From: Aliarcobacter trophiarum LMG 25534
GTDB taxonomy: Bacteria > Campylobacterota > Campylobacteria > Campylobacterales > Arcobacteraceae
DNA: 64,000 nucleotides
Assembly: GCF_003355515.1 (NCBI RefSeq)
Contig: NZ_CP031367.1
Location: forward strand, 1,116,001-1,180,000
Reading direction: 5' to 3'
Part shown: positions 44,071 through 51,898 of the stretch, in pieces
Numbering within the stretch: the stretch's first letter is position 1
How the letters are laid out: each line of letters opens with the position of its first letter
Program-made: the position numbers and the translations under genes
Notes under the pieces: generated by a model
The model's input: only the letters and a program-made list of their open reading frames with translations
What the model was told of the DNA's origin: nothing
Database searches by the model: none

Positions 44071-45172
44071 TACATATTCCAAAAATTAAAGATGTATTAT
44101 TTCCACCAAAGGCAAAGGAGTTACTAAGAGTATATTTTATCTCTTGTTTTTGTGTAGAGAATGAGTAATTTAATCCATCTATTTCAATAACATTTAGCTC
44201 TTTATTTGGCACAATAGTTTGATTCTTTAAAACCATACAACAAATAATCGCTTCAATAGCACCAGCAGCTCCCAAAGCGTGTCCAGTAGTTGATTTTGTA
44301 GAGCTAACCTTTGGCTTACTCTTAAAAATCTCTTTAATTGCTGTTAGTTCACTAAAATCATTTGCATAAGTTCCTGTTCCATGTGCATTTATATAGTCAA
44401 TATCTATAGAACTTAAATTTGCATCTTTTAGAGCATTTTGCATAGATGCTACTGCTCCTAAACCCATAGGATGTGGTTGTGTCATATGATGAGCATCTGA
44501 ACTATAGCCAACTCCTAAAAGCTCTATACTATTTCTATTTTTTTTAGTTTCCAAAAAAAGTATCCCAAAACCTTCTGCCACATTCATTCCAACTCTATTT
44601 TTATCAAAAGGAGTACAAGGCTTTGAAGATAGTACACTTAAAGCACTAAAACCACAAACAGTTGTATATGATAACTCATCTATTCCAATAACTAAAACAT
44701 TTTCATAAATATTTTTCTCTATTACCTCTTTTGCATATCCTAAAGCATTTGCACTAGATGTACAAGCAGTTGAAAAACTTATATCATCATAAAAACTAAA
44801 GTGTTGTTTTAAAAAATAAGCAATACTATCTATAGGGTGCTTTTTATAATCTATATTTTTATAGTTTTTATCTTTAAAATATACATTTTCCGTTTCACTC
44901 ATCCCACCAACACTACTTCCAATTACTAAAAGAGTATTTCTGAAATCTTTTAGTGATAGCTCCTTTTGAAGCTTTTTAACTCTTTGTAGTAAAAGTTCAT
45001 TTAAAGGAATCTCTTTTTTAATCTTCCCAATAGCAACAACACTATCTTTTACATAATTTGTATCCAAAGATATAGTATCTTTTTTTTCACAAATTGAAGA
45101 AAAAAGCTCATCTGGATTATCTCCTGCACAAGAGATAGTATCAAAGTAGTTTATAAATACTCTTTTTTTCAT
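44060..45172 (-). CDS. beta-ketoacyl-ACP synthase (KAS II type), left arm
   Basis: A 370-residue condensing enzyme with the full catalytic triad: Cys137 in STACTSSANA, His in INAHGTGTYAND and His in STTGHALGAAGAIE. The closing SNSFAFGGNNTSLIF is also typical. With the CLF-like protein it should extend the aryl polyene chain from malonyl-ACP. It lies 2 nt after the flavoprotein gene. Confidence 0.94.
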   Translation of the reverse strand: MKKRVFINYFDTISCAGDNPDELFSSICEKKDTISLDTNYVKDSVVAIGKIKKEIPLNELLLQRVKKLQKELSLKDFRNTLLVIGSSVGGMSETENVYFKDKNYKNIDYKKHPIDSIAYFLKQHFSFYDDISFSTACTSSANALGYAKEVIEKNIYENVLVIGIDELSYTTVCGFSALSVLSSKPCTPFDKNRVGMNVAEGFGILFLETKKNRNSIELLGVGYSSDAHHMTQPHPMGLGAVASMQNALKDANLSSIDIDYINAHGTGTYANDFSELTAIKEIFKSKPKVSSTKSTTGHALGAAGAIEAIICCMVLKNQTIVPNKELNVIEIDGLNYSFSTQKQEIKYTLSNSFAFGGNNTSLIFGICNED

Positions 45173-45174
45173 CT

Positions 45175-46398
45175 CTACTCTTCTATTAATGAAACAAGAG
45201 CATCTATCTTTCTTTTTGTATCTTTTACAAAATAGTTACTCTCATCCCATACATAGCCAGATAAAATTGAAGCTATAGATTTTTCTATCTGTTTTGATTT
45301 ATTTTTTGCATAAAATATTTTTCTTAGTTTCCCACTATACCAAGCATAAACAAACTCTCTAAAAACATTTACACCTATCATCATATAATCTTCATAATCT
45401 TTTTGCCAATCTACAGTTTCACCATTTAACTCTTTTATAATTAAAGATGCAACTTTAGATGAAGACTCTAAAGCTAAAGTAACTCCAGATGAAAAAACTG
45501 GGTCTAAAAACTCTGTAGCATTTCCACTTAAAGCAAAGCCTTTTCCGTACATTCTTTTTATTGCTGCTGAATATCCATTTATTATTCGTACAGGAGCAAC
45601 CTGTTTTGCATCTTTATATTTCTCTTTTAAATATTTATGTTCACTAATTACTTTTTTTAAAAAATCCTCTTTTGATAACTTTGTATCTGTAAAGTATGAC
45701 TCTTCACAAACCAAACCCATTGAAGTTATTCCATCACTAAAAGGTATTCCCCAAAGCCAAGCTTTATTATCATCATGAATTACAATATCAATAAAACCCT
45801 CTTTCTCTTCTTCTCTTCGTTTTTCGCCTGTAACTCTCATCAAAATAGCATTTCTTAGTTTTAAATCAGATGGAATATCCAAATCCATAAGCTTTGGTAA
45901 AACTCTTCCATATCCAGAAGAATCTAATACAAATCTAGCTTTAAAACTATATCTTTTATCGTTTTCATCAATAGCAAAGATAGTGTTTGTAGAGTTATCA
46001 TAATCTACAACTTCAAACTTGTGCCTAATATCTGCTCCCTTACTTTTTGCAGCATTTAAAAGAGTATTGTCAAACTCCTCTCTTTTTACTTGAAAACTAG
46101 TATTATGTTCTTCCCCTAAATTGTTTCTAAAGTCAATCAACTCCTCATTTTTATTCTCATCAATAAAAATAGCTCCTGGTTTTAACATATAATTTTGTTT
46201 TTCTATTAAATCTAAAATTCCAATATCTTCTAAAATTGCATTACACTTAGGAAGTAGCGACTCTCCTATTACAAATCTAGGAAACTCTAGTTTTTCTAAA
46301 ATTATTACTTTAAATCCAGCATCAAGGAGTTTACAAGCAGCTACAGAGCCACTAGGTCCTGCTCCAATAACTACAACGTCACAAAATTCTTCTATCAT
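45175..46398 (-). CDS. flavin-dependent halogenase-like/monooxygenase family protein
   Basis: A 407-residue FAD protein with GAGPSG (~residues 12-17), then LEKLEFPRFVIGESLLP, and later a segment WLWGIP that fits the WxWxIP motif of flavin-dependent halogenases. The C-terminus has GKGFALSGNATEFLDPVFSSGV (second FAD-contact region). It may halogenate or hydroxylate the aryl head group, as in xanthomonadin and flexirubin pathways. Its ATG overlaps the ACP stop by 4 nt. Confidence 0.87.
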   Translation of the reverse strand: MIEEFCDVVVIGAGPSGSVAACKLLDAGFKVIILEKLEFPRFVIGESLLPKCNAILEDIGILDLIEKQNYMLKPGAIFIDENKNEELIDFRNNLGEEHNTSFQVKREEFDNTLLNAAKSKGADIRHKFEVVDYDNSTNTIFAIDENDKRYSFKARFVLDSSGYGRVLPKLMDLDIPSDLKLRNAILMRVTGEKRREEEKEGFIDIVIHDDNKAWLWGIPFSDGITSMGLVCEESYFTDTKLSKEDFLKKVISEHKYLKEKYKDAKQVAPVRIINGYSAAIKRMYGKGFALSGNATEFLDPVFSSGVTLALESSSKVASLIIKELNGETVDWQKDYEDYMMIGVNVFREFVYAWYSGKLRKIFYAKNKSKQIEKSIASILSGYVWDESNYFVKDTKRKIDALVSLIEE

Positions 46399-46652
46399 TT
46401 TATATTTTCATTTATATGGTTAAAAAGAGAGTGTACTGATGAAAAAATAGTTTTATAATCAGCACTATTGCTAATTTTTACGCCATACTCTTTTTCTATA
46501 ATCAAAACCAACTCTATAGAATCAACAGAATCAAGTCCTAATCCATCCTCTCCAAATAAACTTGAATTATTATCTATATCATCAGTAGTAATATCTTCTA
46601 GTTTCAATCCTTCAATTAGGACTTTTTTAAAATCATCTATTAAAATTGCCAT
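46395..46652 (-). CDS. acyl carrier protein, left arm
   Basis: An 85-residue acidic protein with the phosphopantetheine site in GLDSVDSIELVL (Ser at about residue 42) and the downstream helix EKEYGVKI. It would carry growing polyene or resorcinol chains. It is first in the left arm, with AAGGGAA upstream, and its stop overlaps the flavoprotein start. Confidence 0.92.
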   Translation of the reverse strand: MAILIDDFKKVLIEGLKLEDITTDDIDNNSSLFGEDGLGLDSVDSIELVLIIEKEYGVKISNSADYKTIFSSVHSLFNHINENIK

Positions 46653-46687
46653 ATTTTCTATTTCCCTTATTCAAAAATTAAGGAACG

Positions 46688-46693
46688 ATTATA
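46688..46693 (-). promoter_or_regulatory. -10 box for the left (minus-strand) APE/DAR arm
   Basis: TATAAT on the minus strand, 35 nt before the ACP ATG. No clear -35 is visible. Confidence 0.55.
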
Positions 46694-46745
46694 GCTACTT
46701 TACTCTTAAGTTTTTTATAAAAAATAGTATTAAGAAATTTTATTA

Positions 46746-46751
46746 TATAAT
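46746..46751 (+). promoter_or_regulatory. -10 box for the right (plus-strand) APE/DAR arm
   Basis: TATAAT preceded by TTA, 29 nt before the TTG start at 46781. Together with the minus-strand box it makes a compact divergent promoter. Confidence 0.55.
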
Positions 46752-46780
46752 CCATGCCAAAATTATGCTAGGTACATTTT

Positions 46781-47104
46781 TTGGAAAATCTATATAAAAT
46801 TTTAGAGTTAAAAGAGTTTGAAAACAGTAAACAACTTACTATTTTATTGTCTTCAAAAAAGCATCCATTTTTTAAAGCTCATTTTGAAAATAATGAGATT
46901 TTGGCTGGTTTTTTACAAATTGATATTGTTTTAAATGTTTTAAAACAAAAAGTCAAAAAAATAAAAAGAGCAAAATTTTTATCTATAATTTATCCAAATG
47001 ATGAGTTAAAGTATTTTATAGAGCAAAAAGATAGTTCCAATTTTAAAGTTATTATAAAAAATAAAGAAGAAAAAAAGGTTAGTGAATTTAGTTATGAAAT
47101 ATGA
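46781..47104 (+). CDS. second hotdog dehydratase-like protein (ApeI type)
   Basis: A 107-residue protein with the hotdog helix-entry pattern HPFFKAHFENNEILAGFLQIDIVL, which parallels the HFPGxPxxPG region of FabA/FabZ-like enzymes. His is retained but the usual proline/glycine residues vary. It probably works with the left-arm dehydratase. It starts at TTG 46781, with AGG about 8 nt upstream, and opens the right arm. Confidence 0.8.
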   Translation: MENLYKILELKEFENSKQLTILLSSKKHPFFKAHFENNEILAGFLQIDIVLNVLKQKVKKIKRAKFLSIIYPNDELKYFIEQKDSSNFKVIIKNKEEKKVSEFSYEI

Positions 47105-47813
47105 TATTATTGCTGTTATTCCAACTTTAAATAATGACAAAACTATACAAAGTGTTGTAGATGATATTTTATCGTTTGGATATAAAGTGGTTGTAATTGA
47201 CGATGGATATACAAATCCTGTATCAAGTTTTTTAAAACAAAATGACAATGTGACTATAGTTAGACATGAGATAAACAAAGGCAAAGGTGAAGCTATTTTA
47301 ACTGGAGCAAAAAAAGCAAAAGAGTTAGGGTTTAACTACTTTGTAACTTTAGATGGAGATGCTCAACACAAAGCAAGTGAAATAATAAAACTTCAAAACT
47401 CTATTTCAAAAGATAATCAGATTATAATTGGAGCTAGAAACTTTGATATTGCAAATGTTCCAAATGGTTCAAAATTTGGAAGATGGTTTAGTAATTTTTG
47501 GGCTTGTTGGGATACAGGATACAAAATAACTGACTCTTTATCTGGTTTTAGAATTTATCCTACTTCTATACTAAATTTTCCTTATAAAACTTCAAAATTT
47601 GACTGGGAAATGGAAGTTTTAGTAAGACATGCTTGGGATGGAAATGAGATAATTGAAACAGTTATTGAGTGCTACTATCCAAAGGCAGAAGATAGAGTTA
47701 GTCATTTTAGAAAGTTTGAAGATACTATGGCAATAGTTTGGGTACATGTACAAATGCTTCCAATAAAATGGACAAATATGTTTTTAAATCTTTTTAGAGG
47801 TAAAAACTCTTAA
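47094..47813 (+). CDS. glycosyltransferase family 2 protein
   Basis: A 239-residue GT-A fold enzyme with AVIPTLNNDKTIQSVVDDIL at the start, VVVIDDGYTN, the DxD-like LDGDAQHKASEI, and acceptor-side W-E-M-E-V-L-V-R. Such enzymes are common in APE clusters, although the product may not be glycosylated. ATG 47094 is preferred to the earlier GTG 47082 because the family begins with M-x-x-x-x-A-V-I-P; it overlaps the previous gene by 11 nt. Confidence 0.88.
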   Translation: MKYDIIAVIPTLNNDKTIQSVVDDILSFGYKVVVIDDGYTNPVSSFLKQNDNVTIVRHEINKGKGEAILTGAKKAKELGFNYFVTLDGDAQHKASEIIKLQNSISKDNQIIIGARNFDIANVPNGSKFGRWFSNFWACWDTGYKITDSLSGFRIYPTSILNFPYKTSKFDWEMEVLVRHAWDGNEIIETVIECYYPKAEDRVSHFRKFEDTMAIVWVHVQMLPIKWTNMFLNLFRGKNS

Positions 47814-48679
47814 TGGCAACAATTCAAAGGGGAAGTGGATGGAGTATAAAATTAGTTTTTACTCTATATAAAATTTTTGGCTATAAATTTACATATTTTT
47901 TAATGTTTCCTGTAACATTTTTCTATTTTATATTTGCTTCAAATGTAAAAAAAGCTCTAAGAATATACTACAACAAGCTAGATATAAAGCTTACAAACAG
48001 AAGATATTTTAATCACCTTTTTATGTTTGCTATGTGTATGGTTGATAGATTTATCTCAAAAGCTGATTGCAACTCATACAATTTTAGCTATGAAAATAGA
48101 GATTTTATAAAACAAAGAGTTGATAATGGCTCTATTTTATTACTTTCTCATTTTGGTGGTTGGTCTGTTACAAATTGTAAAACTCTATCTAACAATATTA
48201 TTAATGTTGTAATGAAAGAGGTTATTTTGGAGAGTATTAAAAAAATTGAAAACTCAATAAAAAGACCACTTGAAAATATAAGAGTGATAGATCAATCACA
48301 AAACCCAATAGAGGTCTCAATAAAAATTGCAAATGCAATATCAAACAAAGAGTGTATAGCTTTTATGGCAGATAGAGCAGTAGATAATAGATTTGAAGAA
48401 AAAATAGAGTTTTTAGGAGAGTTAGCTAGTTTTAATACAAACCCTTTTAAAGTAGCCTATAAGACAAAAACTCCTTTAACTTTGGTTTTCGTTATAAATA
48501 ATGGTTTACAAAGTTATCATATTAAATCAAAAAAAATAGATATGAATTTTGATTTAGATGAGAAAACTGCCATTACTCTCTCTTTAAAAGAGTATGTAAA
48601 AAGTTTTGAAGATATTGTAAAACAGTATCCAAGTCAATGGTTTAACTTATATAATTTTTGGGAAAAGGCAATAGATTGA
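47813..48679 (+). CDS. LpxL/HtrB-like acyltransferase (LPLAT superfamily)
   Basis: A 288-residue protein with an N-terminal hydrophobic helix (~26-41) and an LPLAT-like core. The HxxxxD/E region reads LLSHFGGWSVT (His113), with Ser118 where LpxL proteins have Glu. The later motif CIAFMADRAVDNRF is close to the second conserved block. It is a candidate for placing the pigment on a lipid or resorcinol acceptor. It starts one base before the GT2 stop ends. Confidence 0.87.
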   Translation: MATIQRGSGWSIKLVFTLYKIFGYKFTYFLMFPVTFFYFIFASNVKKALRIYYNKLDIKLTNRRYFNHLFMFAMCMVDRFISKADCNSYNFSYENRDFIKQRVDNGSILLLSHFGGWSVTNCKTLSNNIINVVMKEVILESIKKIENSIKRPLENIRVIDQSQNPIEVSIKIANAISNKECIAFMADRAVDNRFEEKIEFLGELASFNTNPFKVAYKTKTPLTLVFVINNGLQSYHIKSKKIDMNFDLDEKTAITLSLKEYVKSFEDIVKQYPSQWFNLYNFWEKAID

Positions 48680-50190
48680 TAATAGACAGTAGATATATAA
48701 CTCTAAAAGAGATAATAAATAGCAATGAAATTGAGATTTCAAATGATAAGAATTTTATAAATCATATTAATGAGACTCATAACTTTTTAATCAATGAGAT
48801 AAAAGATGGTAAGCCAATATATGGGATTACAACAGGATATGGAGCTAGTGGTAAAAACTATGTAAGTTATGAAGATAGTAAGATTTTACAAACAAATCTT
48901 TTTAGATTTCATGGATGCGGAGTTGGTAAAAAACTATCTTACAAAGTTTGTAAATATGCTGTTATTATGAGAACTATCTCTTTAAGTAAAGCTCGTTCAG
49001 GAGTTAGTATAGAGCTATTAAAATTCTTAGAGATGCTAATAAACAAAGATATTATTCCAGTTATTCCATCTCAAGGTTCTGTTGGTGCAAGTGGAGATTT
49101 AACACCACTTTCATATATAGCTAGTGTTGTTGCTGGTGAGAGAGAAGTTTACTATAAAGGTGAAATAAAAGATGTAATGGAAGTTTATAAAGAACTAAAT
49201 ATTACTCCTTATACTTTTAAACCAAAAGAAGCACTAGCAATTATGAATGGAACTACAATAATGAGTGCTATAGCATTAGCAAGTATAGAAGAGTTTGAAA
49301 CTATTTTAAACTCAATGGAATCATTTGTTGCAGGAATGTTTGAGGTTTTATTAGGAGATGATACTCCTGTTGCTGATTTTGTACATCTTTCAAAGCCTTT
49401 TAGTGGACAAATAGAGAGTGCAAAAAATATAAAAAGAAAAATAGAAGGTTCAAAATTAACTCATGGAAGAGATGATAGATATGATAAATTTTTTGCAGAT
49501 AATGAGTTAAATATCCAAGATAACTACTCAATGAGATGTGCTCCACAAGTTTTAGGAGTAATAAGAGATAATCTTCAAATCTCTAAAAATTGGGTAGAGC
49601 AAGAGATAAACTCTGTAAATGACAACCCTTTAATTGATGGTGAAAATAAAAAAATATACACTTCTGGAAACTTTTATGGTGGTTATGTAGCTCATGCCAT
49701 GGATACACTTAAAATTTGTGCAGGAAATCTAGCTGATTTACTTGATAAAGAGTTTGCTCTTTTAGTTGACCATAAATTCAATCGTGGTTTAGGTGAAAAT
49801 TTAAAACTGTCTTCTAAACCTTATTTTCATGGTTTTAAAGCAATGCAAATAACTCTTAGTTCACTTAGTGCTGATGTTATGAAAAATACAACTGCTGCTT
49901 CAATATTTTCAAGACCAACAGAATCTCTAAATCAAGATAAAGTTTCTATGGGAACAACAGCTGCAAATGATTTTTCAAAAATGATTCCTGATTTATATAA
50001 TATGCTCTCTATTGCTTTTATAGGAATGGCTCAAGCTATTGATATAAGAGGAAAAGATTTAGTTTCACCATATCTTAAAAATATTTATGAAGATATTAGA
50101 AAAGAGGCAAAACCTCTATATGAAGATAGAAGAATGGATTTTGATATTGAAAAAATCTACACTCTAATTGAAATGAAAAAGTTTATATAG
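48676..50190 (+). CDS. aromatic amino acid ammonia-lyase (HAL/PAL/TAL family)
   Basis: A 504-residue enzyme. It has the autocatalytic MIO triad Ala-Ser-Gly in SVGASGDLTPLS (A138-S139-G140), the catalytic Tyr in YGITTGYGAS and the C-terminal QDKVSMGTTAAND region. The substrate-selectivity pair in NLFRFHGCGVG is Phe78-His79, where histidine lyases have Ser-His. It probably makes 4-coumarate or cinnamate as the polyene starter. TTG 48676 (AAGG seven bases upstream, overlapping the previous stop) is preferred to TTG 48658. Confidence 0.9.
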   Translation: MIIDSRYITLKEIINSNEIEISNDKNFINHINETHNFLINEIKDGKPIYGITTGYGASGKNYVSYEDSKILQTNLFRFHGCGVGKKLSYKVCKYAVIMRTISLSKARSGVSIELLKFLEMLINKDIIPVIPSQGSVGASGDLTPLSYIASVVAGEREVYYKGEIKDVMEVYKELNITPYTFKPKEALAIMNGTTIMSAIALASIEEFETILNSMESFVAGMFEVLLGDDTPVADFVHLSKPFSGQIESAKNIKRKIEGSKLTHGRDDRYDKFFADNELNIQDNYSMRCAPQVLGVIRDNLQISKNWVEQEINSVNDNPLIDGENKKIYTSGNFYGGYVAHAMDTLKICAGNLADLLDKEFALLVDHKFNRGLGENLKLSSKPYFHGFKAMQITLSSLSADVMKNTTAASIFSRPTESLNQDKVSMGTTAANDFSKMIPDLYNMLSIAFIGMAQAIDIRGKDLVSPYLKNIYEDIRKEAKPLYEDRRMDFDIEKIYTLIEMKKFI

Positions 50191-50889
50191 ATGAAAAAAG
50201 TATTGGTAACTGGTGCAACAGGAAATATTGGAGAAGAGATTGTAAAAGAGTATGCAAAAAATGGATTTTTTGTATATATCCACTATAATAGTAACAAAGA
50301 AAAAGCTCAAAATTTACTAAAAGAGATAAATAATAGTGGTGAACTTATCTCTTTTGACATCACAGATAAAAACTCTATTAAAAATAGTTTAGAAAACCTT
50401 GAAATTGATGTTTTAGTAAATAATGCTGGAATAATAAAAGATAATCTTTTTTTCTTTATGAGTGATGAGAGTTGGGAAGATGTAATAAATACAAACCTAA
50501 ATGGTAATTTTTATATTACAAAATTAATATCAAAAAACATGATGATGAATAAAAGTGGAAGTATTGTAAATATTGCCTCTATTTCAGGAGTTTGTGGAAA
50601 TGCTGGTCAAGCAAATTATAGTGCAAGTAAAGGTGGTGTTATAGCTTTAACAAAAACTTTAGCAATAGAACTTGGTCGTTATAATATAAGAGTAAATGCT
50701 TTAGCTCCTGCAATAATTGAATCTGAGATGACAAAAGATATTCCAAATTTAAAAGAACTAAAAAAAACTATTCCACTAGGAAGATTTGGAAAAGCTAGTG
50801 AAGTTGCACGTTGTGCTTATTTTATGGGAGTTGAAGCTACTTATGTAAGTGGAGAAGTTTTAAATATTAGTGGTGGAATGATTAGATAA
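50191..50889 (+). CDS. 3-oxoacyl-ACP reductase (FabG-like SDR)
   Basis: A 232-residue short-chain dehydrogenase with the cofactor loop TGATGNIG (residues 7-14), NNAGI near residue 78, catalytic Ser in IASISGV and YSASK (Tyr/Lys) near residue 143. It reduces 3-ketoacyl-ACP in polyene synthesis. The first-loop sequence is less usual than the TGASRGIG of housekeeping FabG. It starts directly after the lyase stop. Confidence 0.93.
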   Translation: MKKVLVTGATGNIGEEIVKEYAKNGFFVYIHYNSNKEKAQNLLKEINNSGELISFDITDKNSIKNSLENLEIDVLVNNAGIIKDNLFFFMSDESWEDVINTNLNGNFYITKLISKNMMMNKSGSIVNIASISGVCGNAGQANYSASKGGVIALTKTLAIELGRYNIRVNALAPAIIESEMTKDIPNLKELKKTIPLGRFGKASEVARCAYFMGVEATYVSGEVLNISGGMIR

Positions 50890-50892
50890 AAG

Positions 50893-51429
50893 ATGAATCT
50901 AATAATCTCACTACTTTATGCACCAATAGTTTTATTACTTTTTAAAAACTTTGAGATAAAAAGTGTAGCTATTTTCGTTTTTATACTATCTTTTATTTGG
51001 TTTTTAATAAATTTAAAAAAAGGGTTTAAAGAGTATATGTTCTCTATTTTATATATGATATTTTCTACTATTGCATATTTTATATCAAATGGACTTTTTC
51101 TAAAAATTGTTCCATCTTTTTTAGCATTTATGGTATCAATGTTTGTTCTATATTCATACTTTACAAAGAGTAGTTTTGTAATATACTATATAGAAAAATT
51201 CAAAAAAAACCTAAGTAATGAAGAGAAGATTTATCTTCAAAATTCAACACTATTTTGGTTTTTTGTATCTTTTATAAATTTTATTATTCATATCTTTGTT
51301 TTATATTATGGAGATATTACAATTTGGGCTATTTACTCTAGTTTTGCTTGGTATCTTGTTTTTATCTTTGGATTAATCATACAAATTATTCATAAAAAAC
51401 TATTTTTTAAAAAGGAAAATTATGCTTAA
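50893..51429 (+). CDS. APE-cluster membrane protein (COG4648-like)
   Basis: A 178-residue protein with about five hydrophobic helices (SLLYAPIVLLLF, VAIFVFILSFIWFLI, SILYMIFSTIAYFI, FWFFVSFINFIIHIFVLYY, WYLVFIFGLIIQII). Such proteins occur next to APE ketoreductase and ACP genes, and they may anchor the machinery at the inner membrane. I infer the family from context and topology. Confidence 0.75.
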   Translation: MNLIISLLYAPIVLLLFKNFEIKSVAIFVFILSFIWFLINLKKGFKEYMFSILYMIFSTIAYFISNGLFLKIVPSFLAFMVSMFVLYSYFTKSSFVIYYIEKFKKNLSNEEKIYLQNSTLFWFFVSFINFIIHIFVLYYGDITIWAIYSSFAWYLVFIFGLIIQIIHKKLFFKKENYA

Positions 51430-51898
51430 ACTTTATGCTCTTTTATCTATTTTTGTTTTAAATCTATACTCATCTTCTATAAGTTTTAAAGAAGAGAAGT
51501 TTGTAAGCTCTTTACAAACTAGTGTTTATAAAGATGGTTTAATAGAGTTTAACAGTGATTTTATAAAGGTTTCATATAAAAACCTATCAAATAGCTATCT
51601 TTTTTACAGTGATTATTTACTAATCAAAGATAAAGAGAATGAGCAAAAATTCTCTTATGAAGAGAAAGTAGAACTATCACTATTTTCTAAATTACTAAAT
51701 CTAATTTATAAAAACAAAAGTGAAGATATAAAAGAGTATTTTAAAGTGGAAAAAAATGAAAAAGAGACAATACTCTTACCAAATGAGTATTTAGCAAACT
51801 CAATAGAAAAAATTGAGTATAAAAAAATCGGGGATAGACTAGCTTTTTTAAAAATCTATTTTAAAAATGAGGATTATATAAAAATTGTTCAAAATTAA
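51422..51898 (+). CDS. LolA-like periplasmic carrier protein
   Basis: A 158-residue protein with a signal peptide (LKLYALLSIFVLNLYSSS) and a mature beta-rich region (FEEKFVSSLQ-like opening, SYKNLSNSYLFYSDYLLI, LAFLKIYFKNEDYIKIVQ). This fits the LolA-like proteins beside MMPL exporters in APE clusters. It would accept the pigment from the exporter and carry it towards the outer membrane. It overlaps the membrane protein gene by 8 nt. Confidence 0.8.
   Translation: MLKLYALLSIFVLNLYSSSISFKEEKFVSSLQTSVYKDGLIEFNSDFIKVSYKNLSNSYLFYSDYLLIKDKENEQKFSYEEKVELSLFSKLLNLIYKNKSEDIKEYFKVEKNEKETILLPNEYLANSIEKIEYKKIGDRLAFLKIYFKNEDYIKIVQN

Noticed and set aside
46765-46797. ATG 46765 as the start of the second dehydratase
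   Set aside because: It is in a different frame and stops after about ten codons.
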